A DNA stretch of 64,000 nt, from assembly GCA_026874595.1 (NCBI GenBank), contig CM049316.1:15627839-15691838 (forward strand), written 5' to 3'. Positions 24,515 to 35,250 of the stretch are shown in pieces (position 1 is the stretch's first letter; each line of letters opens with the position of its first letter). The position numbers and the translations under genes are program-made. The notes under the pieces were generated by a model. The model saw nothing but the letters and a program-made list of their open reading frames with translations. It was not told the origin of the DNA and ran no database searches. The stretch comes from Sipunculus nudus (taxonomy: Eukaryota > Annelida > Sipuncula > Golfingiida > Sipunculidae).

Positions 24515-25690
24515 AAACCTGCAATGTCCGACTTTTCGCAGATGATACTATGATTTACCTATCTGTCGAGGACCCTAAAATGCAGCTAAAATCATTAATG
24601 CCGACTCAAAAAAGGTTCACACTTGGTCCAAGACATGGCTTGCGACTTTTAATGCTGAAAAAAAAAACGGAAGCAATGATCTTCTCTCACTAAAAAATCA
24701 AACTTGATCATCCTGACATATTTCTAGATAACGTTAAGATTAGAACCTCCAAGAGCCACAAACACCTGGGAATTACCATACAATCTAACGGCAAATGGGA
24801 TAAGCATATTCATAACATCATTACTAAAGCTAATAAAAGAATGCTTATACTTCGGAAATGAAAATACCTCTTAGACCGTCAATCGTTGCAAAATATTTAC
24901 TTTAGCTACAGTTGACTAATTATAGAATATGCAAACATAGTATGTTCCAATTGATCAAGTGGACTCGCTGATAAAATTGAGAAGGTTCAACTAGAAGTAG
25001 CTCCTATAGTAAAAGGCACAAGCCATGAATTACTTCATAACGAAACAAGATGGATTACACTAAAACAAAGAAGAGAATCTTATCAGTTATGCCATATTCG
25101 CAGAATGATCAAAAAAGAAGTACCCCAATATCTATACCTGCTCTTACCACCTCCTAGATATATCAACACCATTTCACTGGTGCAGAACTTCAAACAATTA
25201 CACCAGTCTTTGTCAGGACTAAATTATATTACGAATCATTTCTTCTCAAATCAATCAGACTTTGGAACTCTCTTGACAGTGAAAAGAGCAATTTATTTTC
25301 ACCAAGAACATTAAAACTAAAAATACTTGGAAATATCAAAACGCCTCAGTATTATAATACAGGAACACGGTCTTCCAAAATAATTGATGCCCCCCTCAAA
25401 ATGATATGCAGCAACTTAAACTATAATATGTTTCTACGTCATCTGTCTGAGAACAAGTCTTGTCAATGCGTTAACCCAATAGAAAATAAAAAACACTTCT
25501 TACTGCAATGTCCTCTCTTCACTGTTCAAAGGAATGACTACTTACCAGTATACTAACCTGTTCAAACATTAATATTTGGAGATGTAGAAAAAGAACAAGA
25601 ATACAACGCCAAACTATGTGAGCAAGTATTATTATTTATTGACAAAAGTGCTTTAAGGCAAAATAAACAAAATATAAATATAAATATAAA
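24515..25690 (+). mobile_element. Non-LTR retrotransposon (LINE) 3' end, decayed
   Basis: Translation in shifting plus frames gives LFADDTMIYLSVEDP (RT active-site block), FNAEKTEAMIFS-like sequence, KSHKHLGITIQSNGKWDKHI, IIEYANIVCSN, TSHELLHNETRWITLKQRR and a Cys/His end (NPIENKKHFLLQCPLF). The 5' part, including the endonuclease, is missing, as usual for 5'-truncated LINE copies. The AT-rich AAATAT tail near 25670-25700 is the likely 3' end. Jockey/I-like affinity is possible but not settled. The open frame 25105-25314 is part of it. Confidence 0.75.
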
Positions 25691-25699
25691 ATAATAATA

Positions 25700-26340
25700 A
25701 TAACAATATTAAAGTGGTGATAGCCAAATCTCACAGCAAACCTCCATTTGTAGTTGACGTCTTCCGTTTGTAATAATCTCTACCATTGAAACGACAATCC
25801 ATTATCCCCTCTTCCTCTTCTTCCGATATAAGAATTCTCTCATCGACATCCAAGCAAGCCACTGTGCCATTATATCAATCAGTTTTTTTTATCCAATCCC
25901 CTCTCTACATAACCCTAACCATTATCATCAGTGTGTAAACAACTGTCATGAAGTGAACATTTGTGAATATGCCAATACTCAGTTATTCTGTATGTCATGG
26001 GAACGGTCAATCCTAAGCATTCAGGCTTGCGCTCAATCCCTTTGATGCTCTGAATTCACTTTATGATCACTGTGTATTTTGTACTATGTGGTATTAATAA
26101 AATTTTTCAAACCAAGATAAAGGATTTTATGTATTATGTCAGATTAGCTGGATATACACAAGAATAATATATGTAAACTTCCAACAACTTGCAACCATGC
26201 AAAAGAAATGTTGAAGGAATTAAGTTTTTTACAAGAGTTGGCCGTTTCTACTGGTACGAACAAAAATAAAAAGAGAATTACAAACTATGTTTCCGCTGGG
26301 ACATAGCACGGCCCGGATTCCTGGCTTTAAAGTCATCCAA
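25700..26340. other. Intergenic; nothing recognised
   Basis: AT-rich sequence after the LINE tail and before the stop codon of copy B. On the minus strand it would hold the 3' UTR of copy B. An AATAAA-like signal for copy B was not placed with confidence. Confidence 0.4.
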
Positions 26341-26410
26341 CTACATTTTAGTTATGAAATCCAGAATGCAGAACCATCTCCCATCTCTTTTCTCAAAGAT
26401 CGCACTGTCC
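26341..26410 (-). CDS. Copy B exon 4 (terminal)
   Basis: The acceptor TTGCAG precedes GGACAGTGCG. It encodes the DG-x-W strand and ends ATG TAG. It is 70 bp, the same length as in copies D, E and F. Confidence 0.8.
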
Positions 26411-27612
26411 CTGCAACAAAATAATTATCATTTTCGGCAATAATACTAATATAATCAGCATTAAGACGACATTATTTATATAGTTACTATAGAACTAACA
26501 AAAGGTTACGGTTAAATTATATGTTGATAAAATGCTGTAACTATATGTAAAACCAAAAAAAAAAAAAAAAAACAACAAAAGTAAACCACCTAAGATAATT
26601 TAAATGCGCAACTGACTCATATTACTATCATTGCAGGGGAGATGCAACCGCTATCAGATAAATAGGTTAAGAGGATAACCAGATGTCTCACTTTGCGAGC
26701 GTGACCTCCTTCCCGTTTTCATCATGACGTATCACCCGATCATACACCGATACTTGGTTGTCGGTGATGAAGAGACGGTCAACAACTATCTCCATATGAG
26801 TCAAACCAGCAGCGTACATGTCAGCGTAGGCCTGGTTGATTTCTGCTAAATTCAAATTCACACAAAAAAACCTCATCAGACGATAATCATACAGAGGAGA
26901 ATAGGATTGAGGTTTTTAAAAAATCGAATTACTTTTTGTTTGTCATACCAACACCCTCTGAACATGCAATATGGCATATGCATATGGTGTGATTCAAAGT
27001 AGTATGTATCTATATACACTACGTTTATAACGATACCCACCAGCACAGTGATCTGCTCTTCCCCACTGATAAAAAAAAAACCAAAAAAAAACCACAAAAA
27101 ATAACACACACACACACAAAACCTACAAAATAAGGGAAATTGGCACATTTTCAAATGCTTCTGTATATAAAAGTGTTCTAAAGAAAACATAGGAGTATCA
27201 ACTGTCAGGAGAGGACGTCAGGGCCTGAACAGGAAGAAGTTTATAGCAAGTTAACCAGACAATTAGAAAAGACAACTTGCGCTGTTTGCAAAACCGGAAA
27301 ATGAAGTAGTTTCATGTCTCTATATGCAATATGAGCATACATTGTAATTATAGAGCCGGGTAACTGACTACATTCGTCGATACGTACACGCAAAATCAGT
27401 GATCAGTAGAAGAAATATTTAGGTGTATCAATCGGTCAGTGAATAAAATACCTTTCAAAGACATATTGGAGAACCTACGAAGAAATATGTTCACATATTT
27501 TGATTGTGTCGTTCAACCCGCCTTACTCTGTTAGCGGAGGGCCCATTCAATATTTTAGCCATTTAAGTTCTGAAGCGATGGTATTATACAGTTTGTTTTA
27601 TCATCAAAATAG

Positions 27613-27657
<45 letters not shown>

Positions 27658-30207
27658 ATTGTAAAAATGTTTGGCTACGTAGCGCGAGGTTCGAACTCCA
27701 TTAATTGCAGACTCACGGTACATATACATCAATTGAAAGTAAAATGTTTGTGTGTAAAATATTGATATCATATTTGTTTGTATGGTAAAAAGCTGAAAGC
27801 ATTATGTTCTAGACGGAGCTGTGTGTCACAACTCGCATGCCATGAAATATACCTCTCTCCAGAATCTATATAATCAGCGGAACATATACGTAGGACGTAG
27901 CCTATTGGATTATTCCTAGCCCAATGCATTTAAAACTAAAATCCTAAAGACTTAACAATATCAAATCAGTTATCATATCTTTAACAGCTATAAAATTAAT
28001 TGTAAAAATTAAAATTGCAACACTTTACCTGAATAGGATAGGTCTTTTTTGCCGGATAACACGAGTAGGGAGTCGGGCTGGTAGTATTTTCTGGCTATTT
28101 CGTCAAACCTCTGATTGTTGTAGTCATTAGTGATATCGGCCAATATTATCAGTATTTCTTGTTTGATAGTCTCGTCTGTACGAAAAAAAAGAAAGAAAAT
28201 GGCTGTTTTAATACTTAGACCGACGTCAACCTGCAGTGTTTTTGTTATATTTTTAAAACTCTTTAATATTTCCTGAGTTTATGTCGCCCTCTTCAATATC
28301 TGAAAGTACAGTAGAAAAAACTATAAAATAGAAGGAGTGTAGGGTTAAGATCGATCGGATGGTCGGAAAAACATACACATACTGTAACTCTCGAGATGTC
28401 ATTATGGGCAATTATTAATATTCTTCAAGATATTCATTAATATTAAATTTCTTATTACTTGTATGGTAGACACAGGATGAGACACACATACAAAAAAAAA
28501 AAACCTGGGCAGTAGCAGCTGATATCAATGAGGATCTTATCATATTGAAGTAATTAAATTTAATGAAGACTAATAATTTAAGGTGAAACATGTCTACTTC
28601 TGTGATGGTAAAGCGTGTTCTGAAATGAAATGATGAATATTTTCTATACAAATGCCTGTATAAAATGTAAATGTAGGTATGCTTTATCTGGGACCAATGA
28701 CAGAACAGAGAAAATAAATTATACTTTTTCGGTGACATAACAAAAACATAGATGTCAAGTGAAAGAACCATGTCACAGGTCATTTTAAAAGAGTGTTAAT
28801 CCTCATAAGATAGTGATAATATAGTGAGTTTCTGGGCGTGGCATTGATAATTTAAGAAAATAAAAAAAAAAAGAAGTGAGGTAAGGATTATGAAATAAAA
28901 TATTAATTTCAATCAATATTCAACGCTTTACCAGCTCCACAGCTTTTACTCAGGTTAGATCTGTCAAAATTGTCTATAGATCGAATATAAAAAAGTGATG
29001 TGTCATGTGGTAAACTAGGCATGAATGCAGGGGCGTCAATACCAACTTTTTAAGCGGGGGGGGGGGGGGGGTGTCAATGTAATCCCCCCGCCGGTAATCA
29101 GAGAATAATATTTATATATTAGAAATGAAATATATTAATTATTAACATATAATAATATGTTACGCACGTTGGTTTAATTTATAGTTTACTATATGAAATA
29201 TTATATATCTTTACATGAAGTAGGTTTAGAAGTAACCTATACTAGAAATACAATACCGTTATTTTTTAAGGGGGAAATATAATACTTTATTTTATTAAGA
29301 CATAGTTAATTGCAACATGTTTGATATGTCACACGGACAATAAAAAGGTATATATATGTCATGAAGTAGCCATGTTTACGCTTATATCATTTCTATCCAC
29401 GGTCTTTAAAGGAATTTGTCATAAGATATGTTTTCCATTGTGTAGCCGGGGGGGGGGGGGTAACATGTATGCACGCTGACTCAGTACACCCAGGTCTAGC
29501 TTGCTGTTGACAGGTTGTTTACAAAAAAGAATAGTAAGATCGGGTATACCCCCAATGTGTCCAGCAACAAGGCACTGCCGAGTGAATAAGGGTGACAACA
29601 TGGAGAGAGGCTGCCGTTCTAGCGAGGGAGGCCGCCGGGCCCCAGGTTTGACTGAGAGACCATCACAAATGCGAAGGAGGCCTCAATGGTTCACTGACCA
29701 GGCATGTAATAAACGTAAAAAGGCAAGAAATTCAGTGTCAGGGACACTCGAAAACTTGCGTTGGTCAAAAGGAAAGAAAATGGAAATCACAACTAAAAAT
29801 TGAGAAGATGAAGGATCAAGATGTCAGAGACAACTGCTGTCTGTAAGTGTGTTAATATCAGGTGAGAAGGAAGATACCAATGTGACTTTCAAAATTAGCC
29901 ATACCAAAGTATACCTTTTACGGCTTTTCGTGTTTTATTAAAAAGGTGTAAGTGCAGAGTTATATCCATTTGATCAACAATATTTTAAAGAGACAAATTC
30001 TATAACTTGAATAATTTAGAGTTGAAATTTCATAACATGCTGGGATCTGAATTGAAGATTGGACTAAAATAATTAAGGGGGTGTATTATTCTATATATAT
30101 AATCATTTATTTTTGATTTGGCTTACTAAATATTAAAATGTTTGTCGCGCACTGAGTCTTGTGTCCGTGTATGCGGTGTGATTATTAAGAGAGCCTGATA
30201 CCTTTGT

Positions 30208-30269
<62 letters not shown>

Positions 30270-30913
30270 GTCCCAACTATGATTTCCATCCGAATCCAAT
30301 TCCTCCCCCCACTCTTGATGATATATGCATAAAATTGCATAAATTCATTGATTTGAAAAACAAAGGGAAATTTAACATAAGGATTACAGGAGCTAAACAT
30401 TCTTATATTTGCAGTGTGTCTAGGCTAGTCATGAGGGCATTTATCTGAATGACTGTGGCATTGTGTGGCATTATTGTAATGTAAGGGTCTAATAGCTATC
30501 AATGGATGTAATCCGAAGGGCTTCACGTAACAATGCAATAAGATGATTGTATTCAAACATCAGGTATTGGTAATATAAAACATTAGCCCCTTCTACCAGT
30601 TGCGACATAACATTTAATCTATTCTCTAGTCTGGGGACTGAAGTCTGTCTGGTGAAAATAATATGCAGATCTTTATTAAATGTAACCAACAAGTTACATA
30701 TATGGTAGCATTCTGTCAAAAACAAGTAAACAGACTTTGTGAAACAGCACAGGGCATAAAAATCTATCAACCTATATATACCTTTACACGTATATAACAC
30801 ATGTCAGGCAAAACCAAATGAGAGAATGGATTATGTAAAAATGATATTTTATATGTACCATTATGATTTGATACGGATCAGTAAAAATCATTGCTCTAAA
30901 ACTTTTGTTCATC

Positions 30914-30951
<38 letters not shown>

Positions 30952-31426
30952 TATATATATAAACAAATATAACAAAGAGCCCACCAACCAGGAACACCAC
31001 AATCACAATAATAAGTTCTTCATCTAGATATATGGTTAAGTACTAACCACTGTTGTTGTCTTCCTAGATCACTTGGAAAGAAATTATAACTTAAAGCTGA
31101 TGATCTATTAGTAAATGAGTGACATAAAGTAACAGAAAGGTATTGACAGGACCTTTCACGCTGAGCTAAAATGAATCAGCAGATGTGTTTCTGCTGTAAC
31201 AAGTGAACAGGTGTGTATGTTAATCCCTACTAGCCCCGCGTTGGCATTTGGTATGTCTCGCATGCATAGAATTTAAGGGTCTCCTTTTTAAAACTCATAT
31301 TGGCATCACCAGTTGCCATTACGAAGTCTCAATCGCTCTTTAAAATCATATTGGTACTCACAAGTTGTCATTATTGTGGTGTCTTACTGGCTTTATTAAT
31401 TCATATTGGTACTCACGGGTTGCCAT
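26341..31426 (-). CDS. SnoaL-like/DUF4440 family protein, copy B, four exons
   Basis: Hand splicing gives an intact 125-residue protein from exons 31417-31426, 28029-28175, 26692-26842 and 26341-26410. All introns are GT-AG and phases join. Landmarks: FDEIARKYYQPDS (about 27-39), EINQAYADMYAAG (53-65), MEIVVDRLFITDNQVSVYDR (69-88), HDENGKEVTLAK (92-103) and the final strand FEKRDGRWFCILD (108-120). This pattern fits small NTF2-fold proteins of the SnoaL-like/DUF4440 type, cone-shaped ligand-binding or enzymatic domains. No signal peptide or membrane segment is visible, so it is probably cytosolic. The substrate is unknown. Intron 1 is about 3.2 kb and carries (CA)n/(TA)n tracts. The start exon lies in a triplicated unit with two further possible start exons. 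Family assignment is by pattern, not search. Confidence 0.8.
26692..26842 (-). CDS. Copy B exon 3
   Basis: The acceptor TTAGCAG precedes AAATCAACC; the donor is GCAAA|GTGAGA. At 151 bp it matches copy F exactly in length. It encodes EINQ through VTLAK, the central part of the NTF2-like fold. Confidence 0.85.
27611..27657. repeat. (CA)n(TA)n microsatellite
   Basis: About ten CA units followed by about eleven TA units. It lies in intron 2 of copy B, between exons 3 and 2. Confidence 0.9.
28029..28175 (-). CDS. Copy B exon 2
   Basis: The acceptor CGTACAG precedes ACGAGACTATC; the donor is TTCAG|GTAAAG. At 147 bp it equals copies D and F. It encodes HETIKQEIL through DLSYS, the N-terminal helices with the YYQPDS signature. 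Confidence 0.85.
28176..31290. other. Intron 1 of copy B
   Basis: Long first intron with simple repeats: (TA)n at 30211-30267 and 30917-30948, and G-runs at 29056-29071 and 29448-29460. A plus open frame at 29501-29803 contains RRPQWFTDQACNKRKKARNS, faintly like a LINE endonuclease tail, but I do not trust it as a gene. Confidence 0.4.
30211..30267. repeat. (TA)n microsatellite
   Basis: Uninterrupted TA dinucleotides over more than 55 bp, creating spurious Ile/Tyr open frames on both strands. Confidence 0.95.
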
Positions 31427-31450
31427 TGGAGTGCAGGCTCACTGGCTACA
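31296..31450 (-). repeat. Start-exon unit of copy B repeated three times
   Basis: Three tandem units of about 51-55 bp each begin CATATTGG on the plus strand. On the minus strand each holds a start codon and a splice-donor position: 31417-31426 ATGGCAACCC|GTGAGT, 31362-31371 ATGACAACTT|GTGAGT and 31310-31319 ATGGCAACTG|GTGATG. All end in phase 1 and would join exon 2 in frame. The second unit resembles the start-exon relic of copy A. Confidence 0.8.
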
Positions 31451-31505
31451 GGCAAACAACATCCGACACCCAAGATAAAGGAACTGCATCTGACAAATTA
31501 CCCTT

Positions 31506-31572
31506 TCTAAGACGTAGTAACGAGCCACCAGACAGGATGTGTTATATTTTCGTTTCCCTCGAATAATAGCCT
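31506..31572 (-). promoter_or_regulatory. Shared upstream block, copy B
   Basis: Plus strand AAGACGTAGTAAC, then CCACCAGACAGGATGTGTTAT and CTCGAATAATAGCC. It aligns with blocks of copies A and F. The core lies about 83 bp upstream of the most distal start codon (31426), suiting a core-promoter or activator site. The minus-strand core is related to TTGCCACGTCTC, with two changes here. Confidence 0.6.
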
Positions 31573-31592
31573 CTTCTTAACTGTATTGTGTA

Positions 31593-31885
31593 ACCGGCTT
31601 CTGTGGCTCAGGGGTAGAGCGCATGACTCAAAGCCGGGAGATCGTGGGTTCGAATCTCAGCCGAGGCGGTGAGGTTTTTCACGATCGGCCCCCACCAGGG
31701 TGAGCGCTCTGCAGGCTTAATTGGAAGGCTGTGCCCCACAGCCGTTAATCACTCACATGCGTGTGCGTGTTTAGGGGGTTCCTCGGTTTTCTGACCCAGG
31801 AATAGGAATGGTTACGCACTTAGGACCCGCAGGTGCCGTAGACACCGGGCCTGGGTGACACCAGGATACAAAATAAAAAAAATGA
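31593..31885 (+). mobile_element. tRNA-derived SINE 2
   Basis: The head reads TGTGGCTCAGGGGTAGAGCG (box A) and GGTTCGAATCTCAG (box B) with spacing of a tRNA promoter. A ~200-bp tRNA-unrelated body follows with CTGACCCAGGAATAGGAATG, ending in an A-rich AAAATAAAAAAA tail. No CCA or full cloverleaf is seen, so it is a SINE rather than a tRNA gene. It lies just upstream of copy B. Confidence 0.8.
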
Positions 31886-32339
31886 TAGGAAGTAAGTGCT
31901 ACCGCCTTGTCAAGTAGTCCAAAACGGAAATGGAAACTCTGCAGATGAACATACTTAGGTTAAGAATTAGATAAATCAGCATTAAAAAATGGAGTCGGTT
32001 ACCTCCAAAAGAAAATAAATAAAAAAAAAAACTGTATTGTGTTACTATTACCCTTACAGAAAGATAGCCACAATTTAATTAAATAGCTTATGCATGAAGA
32101 TAGACCATGGCGACTTTAAACATTAAGCGGGGACGCATCGTTGTTTTTTTAATTATTTCATGGGTTTTCAATAAAGGTCAACTTGCTGTTGCTGATTATT
32201 CATACAACTCTGCTCACAAAGACCAGGCTCAAGTATATGATATTTGATAGTAAACTGGGATCAAGAAATCAAACCAAAGTTATAATTCTAATAAATATTA
32301 TGGGTATTTTGTAACGCATCCGTTCGTTTTTTCCGGAAT

Positions 32340-32780
32340 TCGCTTGTGGACCGATTTTAAGCCAAGCCATTTGACCAAACCTTTCATCTTTCACAAATGG
32401 CTAACCTTCCGACAAAGAAAAAATCCTTTCGATATTGAGGTCATGGAGTCAAAGGTCAAGGCCACGGGATCCACTTCTTGAAAAAGCTTGTGGACCTATT
32501 TTAAGCCAAACCGTCTGACCAAACCTTTCATCTTTCACACATAGCTCGCCCACCGACGGATAAAGAAACCTATCGTGTTTTAGGTCACTGAGTGGAAGGT
32601 CAAAGCCACGGAACCCACTTCTTGAAAAAGCTTGTGGACCGATTTTAAACCATATAGTTTGACCAAAGCCTCTCATCTCTCTCAAATATGGCTTTCCTAC
32701 CAACGGATGAAGAACCTTATCAAGTTTGAGGTCATAGGGTCAAAGGGCAAGGTCACAGAGCTGCCCCTGATTTTTACAAT
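32340..32780 (-). repeat. ~144-bp tandem repeat, three units
   Basis: Units start with CTTGTGGACCGATTTTAAGC at about 32343, 32487 and 32631. Each includes GGTCAAAG/AAGGTCA sequences (nuclear-receptor half-site-like) and a TTTGACCAAA stretch. The same family recurs inverted at 49070-49500. The minus open frame 32449-32703 is produced by the repeat and is not a gene. Confidence 0.85.
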
Positions 32781-32879
32781 GTGTAATACACGCAGTATAA
32801 TTATGCTCCTGTGTGAGGGGATGCTCCGCCAAACCGGTGCCCTTGTGCGGTGCCCTTGTTTTATTTCCAATATATAAAT

Positions 32880-35250
32880 CGTATTCTCTAAATATCATTG
32901 GGTTGATTATATTGACCATCCACATGGCTAAAAGTGGTTGGGGGGGGGGGGCTATATACCCCTATTCCGTCTGTATCGATGATCCTTTACCGTTAGAAAA
33001 TGTTCGATTACAGTTATAAATTTAAAGTCGAATCAAATGCGTATGAGTGTTTTGTGGTGAATTCAAGTCAGGTATGTTTTTGTGTTCTGACTCATTCTGT
33101 TTACATAAAAATGATACACATCTGTGATGTATTAATATGTGCTGTTTATCTAAAAACTATAAGGAAACACAACAAATGTTGACCAGCGGACACATAACGT
33201 AAGGTGGTTGTTTTTATATGTGCTGTTGTTGATATGTCACTTTGTGAAACACAAGCTATCCTTGTTGAATGGATTATTTTGACTGTAAACACGTGGTTAT
33301 AAACAAAACGAACAGCCTGTGTGCGGTGGGCTCGGCGTTTTTGGCCTTTTTTTATGAAAGGTTCAAGAGATTATCTTTAATTTATAAACGACAGATATTG
33401 ATATACCCCCCTTTAATGAAATTAAGAACAATTTTTAAGCATGCGTGTATGTCCAATATAAACTCCGGGCTCACTCTTGAATCGTAACAAATTTGGATTT
33501 TGAAGTTGAGACAAATAGTCCCAGCCGTCCCAAGGCATGTTGACTCACATATTAATGAGACATAAGTTACACACCAAAGAGCTATCCTATGGAAAATATA
33601 CCGATTAGTCTCCAAGAAGAACATCTTTTTGTCTATAGTTTACACGGTAGTTTGGTCTAGAGAAAGTCGTGACCTTTCATGTTGCAAGTAGTACTTTAAA
33701 TTCTGTAAATGACAGAGGTATGAAAATTATGCAAGCGATTTATTAAACTTACACGGATGTACACGCCTATGGATAGGCCTGCACATGTACTTGATAGTTT
33801 TAATAGTATTGATTCAAAGTTATTTCTACAGTTATTGGTATTATAAATATATATTATAAGTGTCAATTAAAAAAGTAAAACTCTTTTACACTATAATAAT
33901 TTATTACACTTAATTTCCACTAGAAGTTATAACACAGAAATTGTTTAAGCCTGTCATCCTAATGTGTATCCTTAAATGGTCTTCACCTAATATACCCTTT
34001 AGGGTTGATACACGTTGATTTGCATATTTATCGGTTCCGCGCCTCAGATTGTTATTATTACACTATGCTTAAAGGCATGGCATAGATTTGATTGTTTTGA
34101 TAACTGATGAATATTTTCCCCAATATATACAGTATCAATAAAAATCTACGTTCTAAGATTAGTGTCATGCAGTAATTGCCAAAGCAAAGACCAAATATGT
34201 TCCGATCCATTTGTATTGTATCTGACTGTCTTTCAGCAAGACTTAACGGACCCCTAGTGTTCAATGAAGCTGACTTGTTTAGATTTTGTACATTCAAATT
34301 CATGGACATTCCTCCAGGAATAATGTTAGAAGCAGATTTAGAAGCTTCCTTAACAGTGTCGATCTTGATATTATGTTTTCAATTAATAATTTGCAATATT
34401 TGATAGTATACAAATGTTGCATTCTGATATATAACGCTACAGAATTATGATTAGAATATAATTAGTTCATCCCGTTAGGGAGAATTGACTCGTCAGAGTA
34501 AGCCATTTATGGCTGTAAGGAATTTATAATTAGAACATAAGGAGAGAGCTTCATCCTTGATTCCTGATTTTAAAATTTTGTAATAAAAGATGAATGAATA
34601 GGTAAAAAATAGAACATTGGATAAACATTATCAGAACTATATTATTTAAATGACATAAGCTTTATCAAATGAGTTTAATTATACTATATAAAAATTGTTG
34701 GTCATCAACACAACATATAAAAGATAGGTCTTCGAATATGCTATACCAATCTTAAAATATTGATATTTATTTTATTTTATTTATTTCTCATTTTAAAAAG
34801 CTTTATATAAAAAAATCTTTGAAACGTTCCGTAACCATAAACTACACAACCGTCATTTAGTATATATTAAAGATTTTTTTCAAAGAATATAAGGCATCAT
34901 GTAACATCTGAATTTTAGTTGTTTCTGCTTTACCCCCTTTTTAAATGTCAAGCGATCCGAGACATTTCCTGCATTAATGATGTAGGTTTTTTTTTGTTCA
35001 GCGTCTCTTTCTTGAACAGTGTAGAAGCGATATAAACTATCCTCATAGCTTTTATATGCAACCAAATAACCAGATGTATAAAAATATTAATCACAATGGA
35101 GTGAAATATGTAATGAATTAATGAATCGATACGATCACACTTCGACGTAACTATGAGAGTTACTGTATAGAATAGAAATTCCCTTTTATGACTACTTGTT
35201 TAAACTATCTTGATCAGAAGTTTTGCGTTTACAATGCTAAAATTCCTGCT
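32880..35250. other. Intergenic between copies B and D; nothing recognised
   Basis: AT-rich DNA with a G-run at 32940-32950. Short open frames at 33269-33487 and 34176-34403 show no motif, splice context or codon signal that would support a gene. Confidence 0.4.

Noticed and set aside
29501-29803. 100-codon plus open frame with a basic tail
   Set aside because: Faint similarity to a LINE endonuclease end only; no RT or other domain follows.
31593-31665. Possible tRNA gene
   Set aside because: Box A and box B are good, but the sequence does not fold into a complete cloverleaf with a paired acceptor stem, and it runs into a SINE body with an A-rich tail.
32449-32703. 84-codon minus open frame with an internal protein repeat (FGQT-WFKIGPQAFSRSG)
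   Set aside because: The repeat arises from the ~144-bp DNA tandem array, which also occurs non-coding and inverted at 49070.
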